DNA from: Populus alba
Lineage: Eukaryota; Streptophyta; Magnoliopsida; Malpighiales; Salicaceae
Direction: 5' to 3'
NCBI RefSeq assembly: GCF_005239225.2
Contig: NC_133302.1
Span: 13,301,991-13,365,990, forward strand
DNA: 64,000 nucleotides
Part shown: positions 49,680-60,702 of the stretch, piece by piece
Numbering within the stretch: position 1 is the stretch's first letter
How the letters are laid out: each line of letters opens with the position of its first letter
The notes under the pieces: generated by a model
What the model was told of the DNA's origin: nothing
Database searches by the model: none
Seen by the model: the letters and a program-made list of their open reading frames with translations, nothing else
Program-made: the position numbers and the translations under genes

Positions 49680-50375
49680 TTATTTTGAAAAAGCATCTAT
49701 GTACAGGTAGTTGTGATTGTGGCTCACATCTTCCCTTGGTTTTATGTCCAAGAACGGCTTAAACGTCCTCTATGGGTCGGGGATAGGTTTCCCATCCAGT
49801 TTTCTTAAAAACTGGCAAATAGGGTCTTTTTTAGTCAGATTTCCAAGACTAAGTTGAGCATGTTCTTTATGGAATTGTGGTCATAAATCATGAATTACAC
49901 GATGCACATCTCCACTAAGGTGCTTCTCAAGGGTCAACAGAAGATTATCTAAAGACCTCTTACTCAGGCCATCCTTAATGAATTGTATTTTATCTTCACG
50001 GTTTAAAGATACCATTCCTAAAGAATGACATATCGCATTACAAGTCCATCTGGCATATTTGTGACAGACTTTTAGTCATTTTGCACGACGTTTCTTTGTA
50101 AAACTGCTTTCAACTATTCAAGGCATATGTGAAATGAAAGAATTGGAGTCACCTGATAATCGGACCTTTGCTTCAATTAGCCAGTGAATATCTTTAGGAA
50201 TTTCATGATTCATTAACAACCTCAATCTTGCACACCTAGCATGGTAAATTTTTGTAATTGTATTTGGAGGCAAAGCGGGAAAATATCTTTTTAATTTTTT
50301 AAGAGTGGTGTCCATTTTCAAAAGAGAATTGGAGAAGAGATTCAAAGAAGGGAGAAAGAGCAAATAATTGTACAA
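49680..50375 (-). pseudogene. Unrecognised ORF downstream of gypsy integrase, with premature stops
   Basis: From ATG at 50375 (or an internal ATG at 50315 that begins MDTTLKKLKRYFPALPPNT) one frame stays coherent for about 230 codons to a TAA at 49680-49682. It is broken only by four in-frame stops, at least two of which look like C-to-T changes (TGA before PQFHKEHAQLSL and TAG before RTFKPFLDIK). The translation is basic, has KVCHKYARWTCNAICHSLG and FIKDGLSKRSLDNLLLTLEK, and no transmembrane segment. I do not recognise the family. It sits where extra ORFs of Athila-type elements occur, between integrase and the expected 3' LTR. Confidence 0.6.
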
Positions 50376-50524
50376 ATATATACAGATATCAGTTATTATG
50401 GGAAACTAAAAGAACCGACTTAAGTCACGGACTACCATTGTCCACCATTTGACCAGGGTGAGAGAGAGATTAGCAAAACAAAAGTTACATCAAAACAAAA
50501 CACAAAACAATGTGAGAAAAAGAA

Positions 50525-51525
50525 TCAATCTTTATATACAGGATCACTCAATTCAATATAGTCATTTTCAACCGAAAAATTATCAAAATAAACTTTCAAA
50601 CAATGCCCATTTACCTTGAAAACATTGTCATTCTTTGGATTCTCAATATCACAGGCCCCATATAGATACACATGTTTCACAATAAAAGGACCGCTCCATC
50701 TTGATCTTAGTTTTCTAGGAAATAAATGGAGTCGAGAATTATAAAGCAAGACTTTTTTACCAACATTGAATGTTTCTCTCAGTATTTTCTTGTCATAAAA
50801 CTCTTTGATTCTTGCTTTATGAATTCTTGAATTGTCATATGCATCATTTCTTATTTCCTCAAGCTCATTTATTTGCAATTTTCACAGTTGACTAGCATCA
50901 TCAAGGTTTGAATTGAAAGCTTTAATAGCCTAATAAGCTTTATGTTCAATTTCCACATACAAGAGACAAGGTTTTCCATAGACTAGTCTATAAGGTGACA
51001 TACCTAGTAATGTTTTATAAGTAGTTCGATAAGCCCAAAGTGCATCATTAAGTCTTAAAGACCAGTCTTTCCTATTAGGGTTCACTATTTTCTCTAAGAT
51101 TTGTTTGATCTTCCTATTAGCAAGCTCTACTTCTCCACTTATCTGAGGGTGATAAGGGGTGGCAACTTTGTGTGTGATTCATATTTCTTCATTAAATAAT
51201 CAAATGGTTTGTTGTAGAAATGTGTTCCACCATCACTTATCATGGCTCGAGGGATTCCAAATCGACTCAAAATATTGTCTTTCAAAAACTTTATCACTGT
51301 TTTGTGATCATTGTTTCGACTTGGAATTGCCTCTATCCATTTTGAAACATAATCTACAACGACTAATATGTATACGAAACCAAATGATAGAGGAAATGAA
51401 CCTATGAAATCTATACCCCAATAGTCAAAGATCTCAATGACAAGAATAGGATTTAAAGGCATCATGTGATGTTTTGAAATAGATCCCAACTTTTAAAAAT
51501 TTTCACAAGTCTTGCAGAATGCATG
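50525..51525 (-). pseudogene. Gypsy integrase region (incomplete)
   Basis: Starts at a deletion junction with HAFCKTCENF (end of the HHCC zinc-binding part) and goes into the catalytic core with GIDFIGSFP (first Asp), a [20 protein letters not shown] block and [10 protein letters not shown] (second Asp). A frameshift near 51150 removes the rest of the core in that frame. The C-terminal part (50878-50525), containing KVLLYNSRLHLFPRKLRSRWSGPFIVKHVY, is open. Non-functional. The family usually inserts reverse-transcribed DNA into the host genome. Confidence 0.88.
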
Positions 51526-52600
51526 TTTTGGTGGTTGGACACTTGAAGGTATGAGCTCAATTGATCGTGGTGGCAATTCTTCAATTTGTGGTCTCTAATT
51601 ACATGCCTTTGATTCTTCCTAAAAATAGACCATTTGCAAATCATTAGATTCATCGATCTCAGTTTCACTAGAAGTGGTTTGAAATTGATCATGAACTAAT
51701 TTTTCAATAAATTCCACTTCTTGTATATCATTATCATCTCCAGGTTGCTTGTAAATGTTGAAAATATTCATCTTCAATGTCATATTTCCAAATGATAGCT
51801 TCATCAGTCCATTCCTACAATTAATCAATGCATTCGAAGTGGCAAGAAATGGACGTTCTAAAATGACAGGAATTGAATTACATGCTTCAACAGGTTGTGT
51901 ATCCAAGACAACAAAATCTACAGGGTAAATAAATTTATCAACTTGTACTAACACATCCTCAACTATTCCTCTAGGCACTTTTACAGATCTATCAGCAAGT
52001 AAAAGAATTACAGAAGTTGATTTTAACTCACCTAGATTGAGACTTTGAAAGACTGAGTATGAAAGTAAATTCTCACTAGCTCCAAGATCAAGGCTCTTTC
52101 AATTTTATGTTCTCCAATAAAGAAAGAAATTGTAGGATAATCAGGATCTTTATATTTCAAAGCATTATTGTTCTGAAGAATGGCACTTACTTGTTCGGCT
52201 AAAAAGGCTTTCTTTTTCACATTCAGTTTTCTCTTCACAGTGCACAGATCTTTCAAAAATTTAGCATAGGAAGGAACCTATTTAATAGCATCCAACAAAG
52301 GTATATTAATCCTTACATGTCTGAAAGTTTCAAAGATTTCAGAGTTGTGATTGACTTTACTTTGTTTGGTCATGGCATGAGAAAATAGGAGTGCTGGTGG
52401 AGAATCAACATTTTCTTTGCAATGTTCAGGTTCAACCCCTTCATTATCCTCAAAGATAGACTCGTCATCTTTCTCACAAGGTTTAAGAATGGGTTTTTCA
52501 ATAACCTTACCACTATGAAGAGTGATGACTTATTTGACTTGATCCATGTGTTGGCTTCCAGAACTATTTGCATTTGCATTGTATTGCCTTTTTGGATTTT
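51526..52600 (-). pseudogene. Gypsy aspartic protease region and linker
   Basis: Contains LNVKKKAFLAEQVSAILQ, the strand before the active site (IGEHKIERAL), then after a one-base frame change a DLGAS sequence in the active-site position, and then VPRGIVEDVLVQVDKFIYPV and the ERPFLATSNA block. DLGAS replaces the usual D-S/T-G and is common in Athila-like elements as I know them. The region ends with PSSVQPPK, fused directly to integrase sequence, so reverse transcriptase and RNase H are missing. Confidence 0.85.
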
Positions 52601-53878
52601 GCTGTGGTTGAGATGGAAACTTACCTTTCTCTTGAAAACTGAGAGCAGATGTTAACTTTGCAAGAGTATCTTTAAAATCTGTCATGCCTTGAGCAAGTTG
52701 AGTGTTGATTGCCTCTTACTTTTCAATGAATGCATGCAATGTTTCCTCAAGATTTCTTCTAGAAGGGGGAGTATAAGGAGGTGCATATCCATGAGAATTT
52801 TGGAAATTATGGTGTGCTTAAAACGGTGGCTGTGAAGTTTGTGTATTGTTGTTATCACTCGTCCAACTGAAATTTGGGTGATTTCTCCAACTAGGGTTAT
52901 ACGTTTGTGAGTATGGGTTATGATTGGGCCCTTGGAAACTATTTAAAGCATGGGCTTGTTCATGAAGGCATTCCCTAAAAGAAGGCAAAGTTGGACAATC
53001 ATTTGTTGAGTGTTCATTGGTTTCACAGATTTGACATACAATGTCTTAAACATATTTTAATTAACCACTCTTTTTTAATTCAAGTGCTTCGACTTTTCTA
53101 GCTAAAGATGCAAACTTGGCTTGGAGGTCATGATCTTCCCTAAGGTTGTGCATACCTCCACTAGATGTATGAGGTTGAGTTTTACTTGGTGCCTCATAAG
53201 TACTTGTGGTGTCCCAATTTTGAGCATTTTCAACTAGAAAGTCTAGGTACTTCATTGCTTTATTAGGGTCTTTATCTTTAAAAGTTTCATTGCACATTAA
53301 TTCAACCATTTGCCTATCTCTAACCCTTCATAAAAATTTAAAACCAATCTCCATATTTCAAAACTATGATGAGGGCAAGTATTAAGCAAGTCTCGATACC
53401 TATCCCAACATTGGTAAAATGTTTCTCCTGGCTTTTGAGTGAAAGTGATGATTTGTCTTTTGAAAAAGTTTGTTTTGTGAGACGGAAAAAACTTCTTTAA
53501 AAATAATTGTTGCATTTCATCCCAAGCATGAATAGATCCTAGTCTCAAATTTTATATCCATGTTTTAGCTTTATCTTTTAATGAAAAAGGAAAAGGCTTT
53601 AATCTAATGGTGTTCATGTTACAATTTGAGTCATTATAGGTGTTACAGACCTCCTTAAAATCCCTTAAATGCAAGTACGGATTTTCTAGGTCTAAGCCAT
53701 GAAAAGAAGGTAAAAGTTGAATAATGTCTGGCTTAAAATTAAAATGGGATGCATCAGGGGGGAAAACTATGCATCAGGGTGCATTTGTTCTTGTGTGATT
53801 CATGTGGTCTCTAAGTGTTCTCATACGGTTATTCTCATTATTCTTATTATGAAGCGATTGATTATCTTCTTCGGCCAT
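52601..53878 (-). pseudogene. Gypsy (Athila-like) gag, broken
   Basis: Begins MAEEDNQSLHNKNNENN at 53878, 207 bp inside the primer-binding site. The capsid-like part includes TWDEMQQLF-type text (read as AWDEMQQLFLKKFFPSHKT) and GETFYQCWDRYRDLLNTCPH (53548-53297), then the EDHDLQAKFASLARKVEALE coiled segment (53309-53061). A CCHC zinc knuckle C-x2-C-x4-H-x4-C (CQICETNEHSTNDC) is at 52995-53036. A glutamine/proline-rich tail follows. Several stops and frame shifts break it. Gag would package the element RNA. Confidence 0.88.
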
Positions 53879-54084
53879 ATTTTCTGAAAATGATAAAGAT
53901 ACCCAACAAAGTCTACCACTTAATGTACGTGACCAAACTTTCATGCACGTGTAAGAGAAAAATAAAGGAAGAAAAGAAAAGAGAAGAAAAGGAACAAAAC
54001 AAAACAAAAGAAATAAAAGTTAGATAAAATAAAAAGTGAAAAGAGAAAATAAAATAAATATTATAATTTATACAAGAATTTACC

Positions 54085-54102
54085 TCCCTGGCAACAGCGC
54101 CA
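54085..54102 (-). promoter_or_regulatory. Primer-binding site of the gypsy element
   Basis: Reverse complement TGGCGCTGTTGCCAGGGA starts 6 bp inside the LTR edge and matches 16 of 18 bases of the 3' end complement of plant tRNA-Asp (TGGCGCCGTTGCCGGGGA), the usual primer of Athila-type elements. Confidence 0.85.
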
Positions 54103-54108
54103 AAAATT

Positions 54109-54307
54109 TGACACGACCAAAAGATTGATGTCTTCTTCCAAATGCAAGAGTGTCGAAGTAATAAATAACTCGATAAAACCAGTGTCGAACCACAAGGAGG
54201 TTAACTATATAAATTATAAATAATAATAACAAAACAACAACAACAATAATAATAATAATAATTAGTAGTAGTAGTAATACTAATACTAATAATAACAATA
54301 ATAGTAA

Positions 54308-54378
<71 letters not shown>

Positions 54379-55778
54379 ATGATATTAATAATAGTAATAG
54401 TAATAATAAAGAGGACTTTGAGATGTAAGATTAATGTAAGGATTAAAAAATAATAAAAACAAATATCAAGGTTAGAGGATCCACTAATGGTACTTCAAAC
54501 AAGTATAGTATAAACTCTTATTACTCAACTGGAAACCACACACAAAGGAGGTTTCAATCAGATTATAATTGTTAACATGATTACATTAATTATCTTATTC
54601 GAGTAATGCCAATACTTGTAAATATTATCAGGTATTCATGGTGATAACTTATGTTAACAACAAATCAAGTTTCTTTCATAGTACAGGTGTAGGTTATACC
54701 ATACGATTGGACTATGAAAGTGTCAAGCATTTGCTGTACCAAGGGTTGTTCAACACAAATCTAGATTAACCATTTAACAAGCAAGGTATTAAGAGTGAGC
54801 AAGATAATAAATAGAAAACATGTTAGTATCAAGCATTAAAGTCCATGTTGAGTTTATATTATACTTATTCTTACACCATTAGTGTAACCTTTTCACCTTG
54901 ATAAAATTAACTTAGCAAAACATCATGAAGAAGAAAAATATAAAAACATAAACATAATATAAGTTAACTAAGTATAGTAAAGGAAATGAAAAGCATAAAC
55001 AAGAGATTAATATAACATAAAATAAAACTTGAACATTACAAAATACAAAGAAAGAGAATGATCTTGATCTGAACACCAAGATGTCTAAATGTATGGTAAA
55101 TATCTCCTTTTATAGGCTAAAATTCAGAACTATTGATTTGATGGATGGCCACCTCTTGGCTTGGTGACAACTATTATCTTCTTGTCTGGACAAAATATCA
55201 TTACTAACATCATAAGTTGAACAAATAAGATGCATGAAAGTTCTGGGCATTTATCTTAGCTTTCCAACAAAATAAGAATAAGCTCATTTAGACTTCTAGA
55301 ACTCGAGATATGGGTTAAACAATGAACAGTGTCTGGTCTACATGACAGATTCTGACTTCTCTTTTGTTGCTACAATTTTAACTTGAAAATAGTCGTTTTG
55401 AATCTTGGACTCTTCATGAAAGTTTTAGGCTTATGTCTTAGCTTTTCATCCATATAAACCAGACCTAAATCCATGTTCTACAACTCCAGTTATGATTCAA
55501 TAACCGAATGATGTTCCACTTTGAATTGAACCAACATCTCTTCTTTAAGCTAAGCCCTCTCTTTGTCTTTTCACTTTCAATAATTAAACACATTAATCAA
55601 TCCTTTAAATTGTGAGATATGTCTGCATTCAAAATAAACATTTACCATAAATTAAAGATATCTTATGTTATCAGACTTGTTATTATAAAACATGCTCAAG
55701 TTAGGGAATTTAATGATACTTTAAGTGCAATATGATGATATAAAACCTTAATGAAAATGCACTTTTAAGTACTAATCA
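54109..55778 (-). mobile_element. Gypsy LTR, intact reference copy, 1670 bp
   Basis: Read on the minus strand it starts TGATTAGTACTTAAAAGTGC (55778) and ends GGTCGTGTCA (54109), with TG...CA ends. It contains an (AGT)n tract at 54238-54380. It lacks both insertions found in LTR A, so it preserves the empty sites for the CACTA and the solo LTR. Confidence 0.92.
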
Positions 55779-55780
55779 GT

Positions 55781-56205
55781 TGGGATCTCATCCCTAAAAG
55801 ATAGAATATGAAGTTGCAATTGATTTTGAGGTGTTTTGCTTATAGTTCACTAAGAGTTGTATTTCTACAACAAAATTGAACCTCGAATTAAAATCTAAAG
55901 AAAACAATATCATAATAATCCCAAAGTTTATATAAGTTGCAATCTCACCCCCAAAAGAAACAATATGAAGTTGCAATTGATTTTAAGGTGATTTCCTTAT
56001 AATTCATTGAGTTATGTTTCTACAGCAGAATTGAACGCCGAATTAAAACCTCAAGAAAAAATATTAGAATAAGCCCAAATTTAATATATAATGTGATCTA
56101 ACCCCTAATAGATAGAATATGAAGTTTCAATTTATTCTGAGGTGGTTTGTTTATGGTTCATTAAGAGTTGTGTTTCTACGGCAAAAGTGAATCATCCTTC
56201 AAATT
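55781..56205. repeat. Three tandem ~155-bp repeats next to the LTR
   Basis: Units start at about 55787, 55944 and 56098 and share atagaatatgaagttgcaat, then gaggtg, then a gagttgtgtttctac block. The third is truncated before the AT microsatellite. The first unit abuts the LTR end at 55778, so the LTR probably inserted at or into the array. Confidence 0.88.
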
Positions 56206-56216
56206 TCATCTAATCT

Positions 56217-56218
<2 letters not shown>

Positions 56219-56293
<75 letters not shown>
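56219..56293. repeat. (AT)n microsatellite, ~37 repeats
   Basis: Uninterrupted AT dinucleotides. Confidence 0.97.
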
Positions 56294-56297
<4 letters not shown>

Positions 56298-56458
56298 TAC
56301 TGATATGATTAGAGACAGTAACAAGATGAAATATAACCTTTTTTTTCTTAGATAATGCTGACACAAAGAACAAGAAGACGAACGACCCAAATACTGAAAA
56401 ACTTAAAGAAACACTAAAAAAAAAAAAACACAAGGATATGACCTTGTTTCAGAGTTTA

Positions 56459-57000
56459 GCTCTAATACCAACTGATGCAAACCTCGTGATCACGCAACCC
56501 ATAATCAAGATTGAGATCTAATCCCAGAAAGCCGAAATAGATCTAATAGGAGTGCGATACAATAGAAACCTGCTTTAAGGTACCAACACTATTGGGATGA
56601 AGTAGAATGACGCAACAAAGTCAGTTAATCTTTGATATGTCATATTCAATTCGTTCAAGAACTAAAGAATGCAAGAATCACTCTCACATGTTAAAACTAA
56701 AAATTTTAGAAGTTATATTCATCAATGGCTGCTGAAAATTTTGGTTACATGAGTTTAAATAGTTCTTGAAAAATTAACCCTAATGGACCCCTTATGTAGA
56801 CTTATATGAGGTCCACTCAAAAACCCTAAACTAAAAATCTCATAATCTGATCCAAATAAACCTTGAATCTTAGTTGAAAATAAAGTATTAATTAAGCCCA
56901 AACAAGTCTTGAGCTATAACTAACAAAATAAAATAAAGCCCCTAATATTAAATCTATGTTCTGCCATATGAATAAGAGAAGGAAATAAAATATTATAGAA
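56459..57000 (-). repeat. Relic LTR/LARD-like repeat, minus orientation (copy 3)
   Basis: Opens with gctctaataccaactgatgc, whose reverse complement contains TTGGTATTAGAGC, one base from the initiator-tRNA primer motif. The interior shares cctaatggacc and attaagcccaaac with copy 2 at 20066. Probably a copia-type or non-autonomous LTR element remnant. Confidence 0.5.
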
Positions 57001-57125
57001 CTGATTCAAGGCTTATTTATAGCCTTCCATACAGTCCATTAATCCTAAAAACAAAAGAAAAGGTAGTCACCGATGTTGTTTCCAAGTTGTAGTACGATTA
57101 TTTTGTTTTCTTTGTTGTCCTCGTT

Positions 57126-57365
57126 CTATGGCCCAAATAAGGTTGTATTTGGCCCCTCTTGCACATGGATAAGATATATTAGGGCCTCATCTTGATACTC
57201 GAATGGACCCTTCAATTCTGACTTAGTCGAAACCTTCAAAATCAATGCATTCAATGTCTTTATCAAGGACCGTGTCATTGGACCATTTGGAATATGTAAT
57301 AGGTCATTGCTTGTGTTTCTGGGCTGGTCCACATCAATTACCCTTAAAACAAAATAATAAAGCAA
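57126..57365 (-). pseudogene. C-terminal tail of a retrotransposon polyprotein
   Basis: The 79-codon open frame contains IPNGPMTRSLIKTLNALIL and YLIHVQEGPNTTLFGP, a pattern I associate with the extreme C-terminus of plant gypsy/copia polyproteins (GPMTRSxxK). No other domains of the polyprotein are next to it. Assignment is from memory of the motif, so moderate confidence. Confidence 0.5.
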
Positions 57366-57417
57366 AATAATCTTATCAAGAGAAGACTACCTTTGATATG
57401 AAAATTAAACGGATCAC

Positions 57418-57615
57418 CTCACGAGGCAACTAACCTCGACATCAAATTTAAATTGGCTAGCTTAAGAGGCGACCAAACTTGACAATGAATCTAAAGGGGT
57501 CAACTCAAGAGACAACCAACCTCAACACCAAACTTAAATGATTTAACTTGAAAGGCAACAAATCTCAACATGAAACTTAAGTGGGCCATCTCAAGAGGTG
57601 ACAAATTTGGACAAA
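57418..57615. repeat. Minisatellite with exact 43-bp period, ~4.5 copies
   Basis: Units ctcaagaggcaaccaacctc followed by aacatcaaacttaaatgggc and a 3-bp end, starting at 57418, 57461, 57504, 57547 and 57590. The period is constant although sequence identity is only moderate. Confidence 0.9.
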
Positions 57616-60473
57616 AAACTCCAATGTTGCCTTTACTATAGAGTTTAGTTTGACAAAAAAAACTCCAAATTGAGCTCCTAAACTTAATTTTTCACCAATT
57701 AAGTTTCTAATAAAATTAATTTGATGTATTTAAAGTATAATTAAGTCCTTACACCTAATTAAATCCTTCAATTAAACCCAAATTAATTCTTAAACATAAT
57801 TAAACTTTAATTTGGCACATGATTAAATCAAACTAGACTATTAAAAATCTAATTATGTCTTTAGGCTTAATTTTTATACAAATTCGTTCAATAATAATTT
57901 AATTTTATCTTTAATATGCATTATCTCTCCAATATAGGGTACAATTAGGCTCTTAATTTCATTCAAAATGACAACTTGATTTTTCTGTATATTTGAAATC
58001 CTCTTAAGCCTGTTTTTGTCAAAACATCAATCTTCTTGCTATTATTATTGGGTAATTGATTTTTTAGAAGTAGTCATGTGCAGCTTGAAAAAGTTTGGCC
58101 AAAATATTTTATGACTATCTAGTTACACCATCAATTCCTTGAAAAGGATATTCATGAAGTTAGGCTAAATGTGTAATACTACCATTTTTTAGGCTAAATG
58201 TTATTTATTACCATTTAATTGGTTTACAACTATGGCTAGTATTAATTGTTCGTCAATCATAATATGGTGTTTTTACCTCTTTCTAGGTGGCATGATTACT
58301 AACTACTGGAACAATATTGAATATTGCTCCACTAGGCATCAATTTGTTGATCGATTAGATAATATTCTAAATCAATTACGCTACTTGTTCTTTATCTATT
58401 ACTTCAAATTACTTAAAAATATGTTTAGAAACTTAATTCTCATCAGAGTTACATAGCAGCCTCATAAATCAAATAGAGTGTGAGTGTCTAATCCTTGGAA
58501 AGGAATATTGTTTTGGGTAATTCCAAGTAAAAGAAAAATAAAAGGTAAGAAGAAAGAAAGAAAAAATAAACTATTGGAATGTGAAGAAAAGTTCTAAATA
58601 AAACATTAAGGAAAAAATAATGATACATTGCAAGAAAGTTGTAGACTTCATAAAAAACAAATTGTGTATATAGAGTTGACCATCTTTTTTAATACCTAGA
58701 TGACCTATTTATATTATTACAAAGTCTGAATCTTACACGAATTATAATTCCTAACTCTAAACAAATTATTCATAGCATATCAAGAGCTTAGAACAAGAAT
58801 ACTAATATAATTTATATTTTTATAAGCATCTCTTTTTCTTGACAATCACATATTTCCACACTAATTTGTAATTTCTAGTATGATATGTTATAGACCCTTA
58901 TTTAGAGTAGGACTTGATCTTCTAGTCAATCACAAGAACCCTTATTTTTATGGTCGGTTGCTTTTTTCTTGATCGATCAAGTCTTTATCACTCTTGGATG
59001 ATTATGACTCTTAGTTTCCTTGAACGATCTTTTCCTATTTTTCTTGGTCGATTTGGACTTTTTATATACCTAGTTTATTTCACTATTAATGATAAATTTT
59101 AGCTTTTTTCTTTTCTTTGATTGGTCATGAACAAGTACTAGTTTTATATAGTCGACACATAACTATTTATTTTTAGTGTAAACACTCTAAAAGTTGCTCA
59201 AAACCATGATTGTCCAAGCAATTCATTTAGCAAGGCTCAAATTTTAAAATTATTTGTTTAATTCTACAGACAATTTTACATTTTCACTTTAACTTTTCAT
59301 ACTTTCAAGATATTAAAAAAAGAGTAAAAAAGTTAGCACCTTAAAATTTCTAATGTTTTATCATGGTTGTCCAGGTATTGTTTTCATCAAAATACTATAA
59401 AACCTCCCTTCAAAAACTCATATAACATATGTTCATCAATCAAGTTAAAACACAAGAATAATATAGGTAAAATATATATTATCTTGATTTCCTCTTCTTG
59501 AATCTATTCCAAATTTTAACAAAACTCCAAAACTCTTTAGACTTGAAAAGTTCAACCAAAGGTATCTTAAAAAATAATTTATGCATCTATTAGAAGTTTA
59601 TTTCACCTCTAAGCTATCTTATGGATTGTTTTAAATTAAAATAGATGGCTAATAAATAGTAATAATAATAATAATTTTACAAAAATTAACCACAACAAGA
59701 AACAAAATAAAAGAAATATAACCACTTAAATAAGCTTTGACCACTTGTCAATTATGTACACTAACTTTAAGGATCAAACCAACTTTTTTATGTTTAATAA
59801 AATTATCAAATTCTCACCTAGGGGTGAGCAAACAAACTCTAAAAATTATTAAACTAAGAAAACAAAAAAAAAATAACAAAAAATGAGGAAAACACTAATA
59901 AAAAAATTAGAAAATCAAAAAAAAATTGGTTCGGTTCAGTTTTGATTTCAAAAACTTGAAACCAATTAAACCAGATCAAATTGAACCGGTTCAACAAAAA
60001 AGTTACAAATAATGTTAAGCTAACAAGAGAATAAATAGGCATTTATAAGCAAACTCTAAAATTAAAAACACTCTCAAATATCACAGTTGCATGCCCCTTC
60101 TCATTCCCCTTCTCCTCCTTGCCTCTTCTTTATCGATCTCCTTAATCACAGCCCGCCCACACCCCTCCCCATCTGCCTTTCTAATCTCTCATAGAAACAG
60201 ATCTTTTGTTGAATGTATCCTTATTTACTCATATGAGTTTCTCTTTTGTTTTTACTTGTTTCTGGTTTTTGTGTTTTTAATCCATATTTGTTGAATACAT
60301 ACACAATTTTATAAGTAATCTAGGTTAGCTCTAAATGTTTCAATGTTAATATTTTCTTTTCCCTTTCAAATAGATAGTTGAATAGGCTAGAGGGAAAATA
60401 TCTCTCATGGATGGTGGAAATTTTATATATTTGATATATATGTTTTGGTGTCTAATGATGTGTTGCATGCCAA
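57616..60473. other. AT-rich intergenic DNA, no gene recognised
   Basis: 57650-57920 is rich in degenerate taattaa/aaattaatt words. 59815-60010 has a ggggtgagcaa start and inverted ggttcggttcag / tgaaccggttc blocks, similar to a common plant interspersed repeat. The small frame at 58232-58456 has no family resemblance. Confidence 0.4.
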
Positions 60474-60490
60474 TGTTAGATTTCACTTCT

Positions 60491-60685
60491 CTTTCTTTTT
60501 TTTTTATTAACATGGGTATCCGAGCTAACTTGCGCGCACCTCGACTAATCTCATGGATCCTGAAGTTAACGATCATATAAACCTCTAGTGGCCATCATAT
60601 TAGCAACCATAGAGCTCAAACCTGAGACCACAAGAGAAGCAAACCCCTTAATCCCAAGCTCTTACTACTAGACCAACTACTAGAT
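60491..60685 (-). mobile_element. SINE (tRNA-derived), full length, with 17-bp target duplication
   Basis: Read on the minus strand it has an A box (TAGTAGTAAGAGCTTGGG), a B box (CAGGTTTGAGCTC) about 35 bp on, a conserved body including GTGCGCGCAAGTTAGCTCGG, and ends in an A-rich tail (plus-strand poly-T at about 60495-60504). The flanks carry a perfect direct repeat TGTTAGATTTCACTTCT at 60474-60490 and 60686-60702. RNA polymerase III transcription and LINE-driven insertion are the known mode for this class. Confidence 0.92.
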
Positions 60686-60702
60686 TGTTAGATTTCACTT
60701 CT

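Larger units (their letters stand above)
48878..55778 (-). mobile_element. Decayed Athila-like Ty3/gypsy element, 3' LTR not identified
   Basis: Order on the minus strand: LTR (55778-54109), primer-binding site, gag, protease, integrase (RT/RNase H deleted), unknown ORF, LOG-like copy. All coding parts share the same strand and have a similar level of decay. The left boundary is uncertain: no LTR in the right place was found, so whether the LOG-like copy is inside the element is inference. LTR A at 29900-41232 is of the same family and orientation and could be the displaced 3' LTR. Confidence 0.7.

Noticed and set aside
29900..55778. A single gypsy element with LTR A as its 3' LTR and 54109-55778 as its 5' LTR
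   Set aside because: Family and orientation agree, but outer flanks (ACTTC and GTTGG) are not a target duplication, LTR A is truncated at 41232, and the 41.2-48.8 kb block does not belong to a known internal region. Kept only as a possibility.
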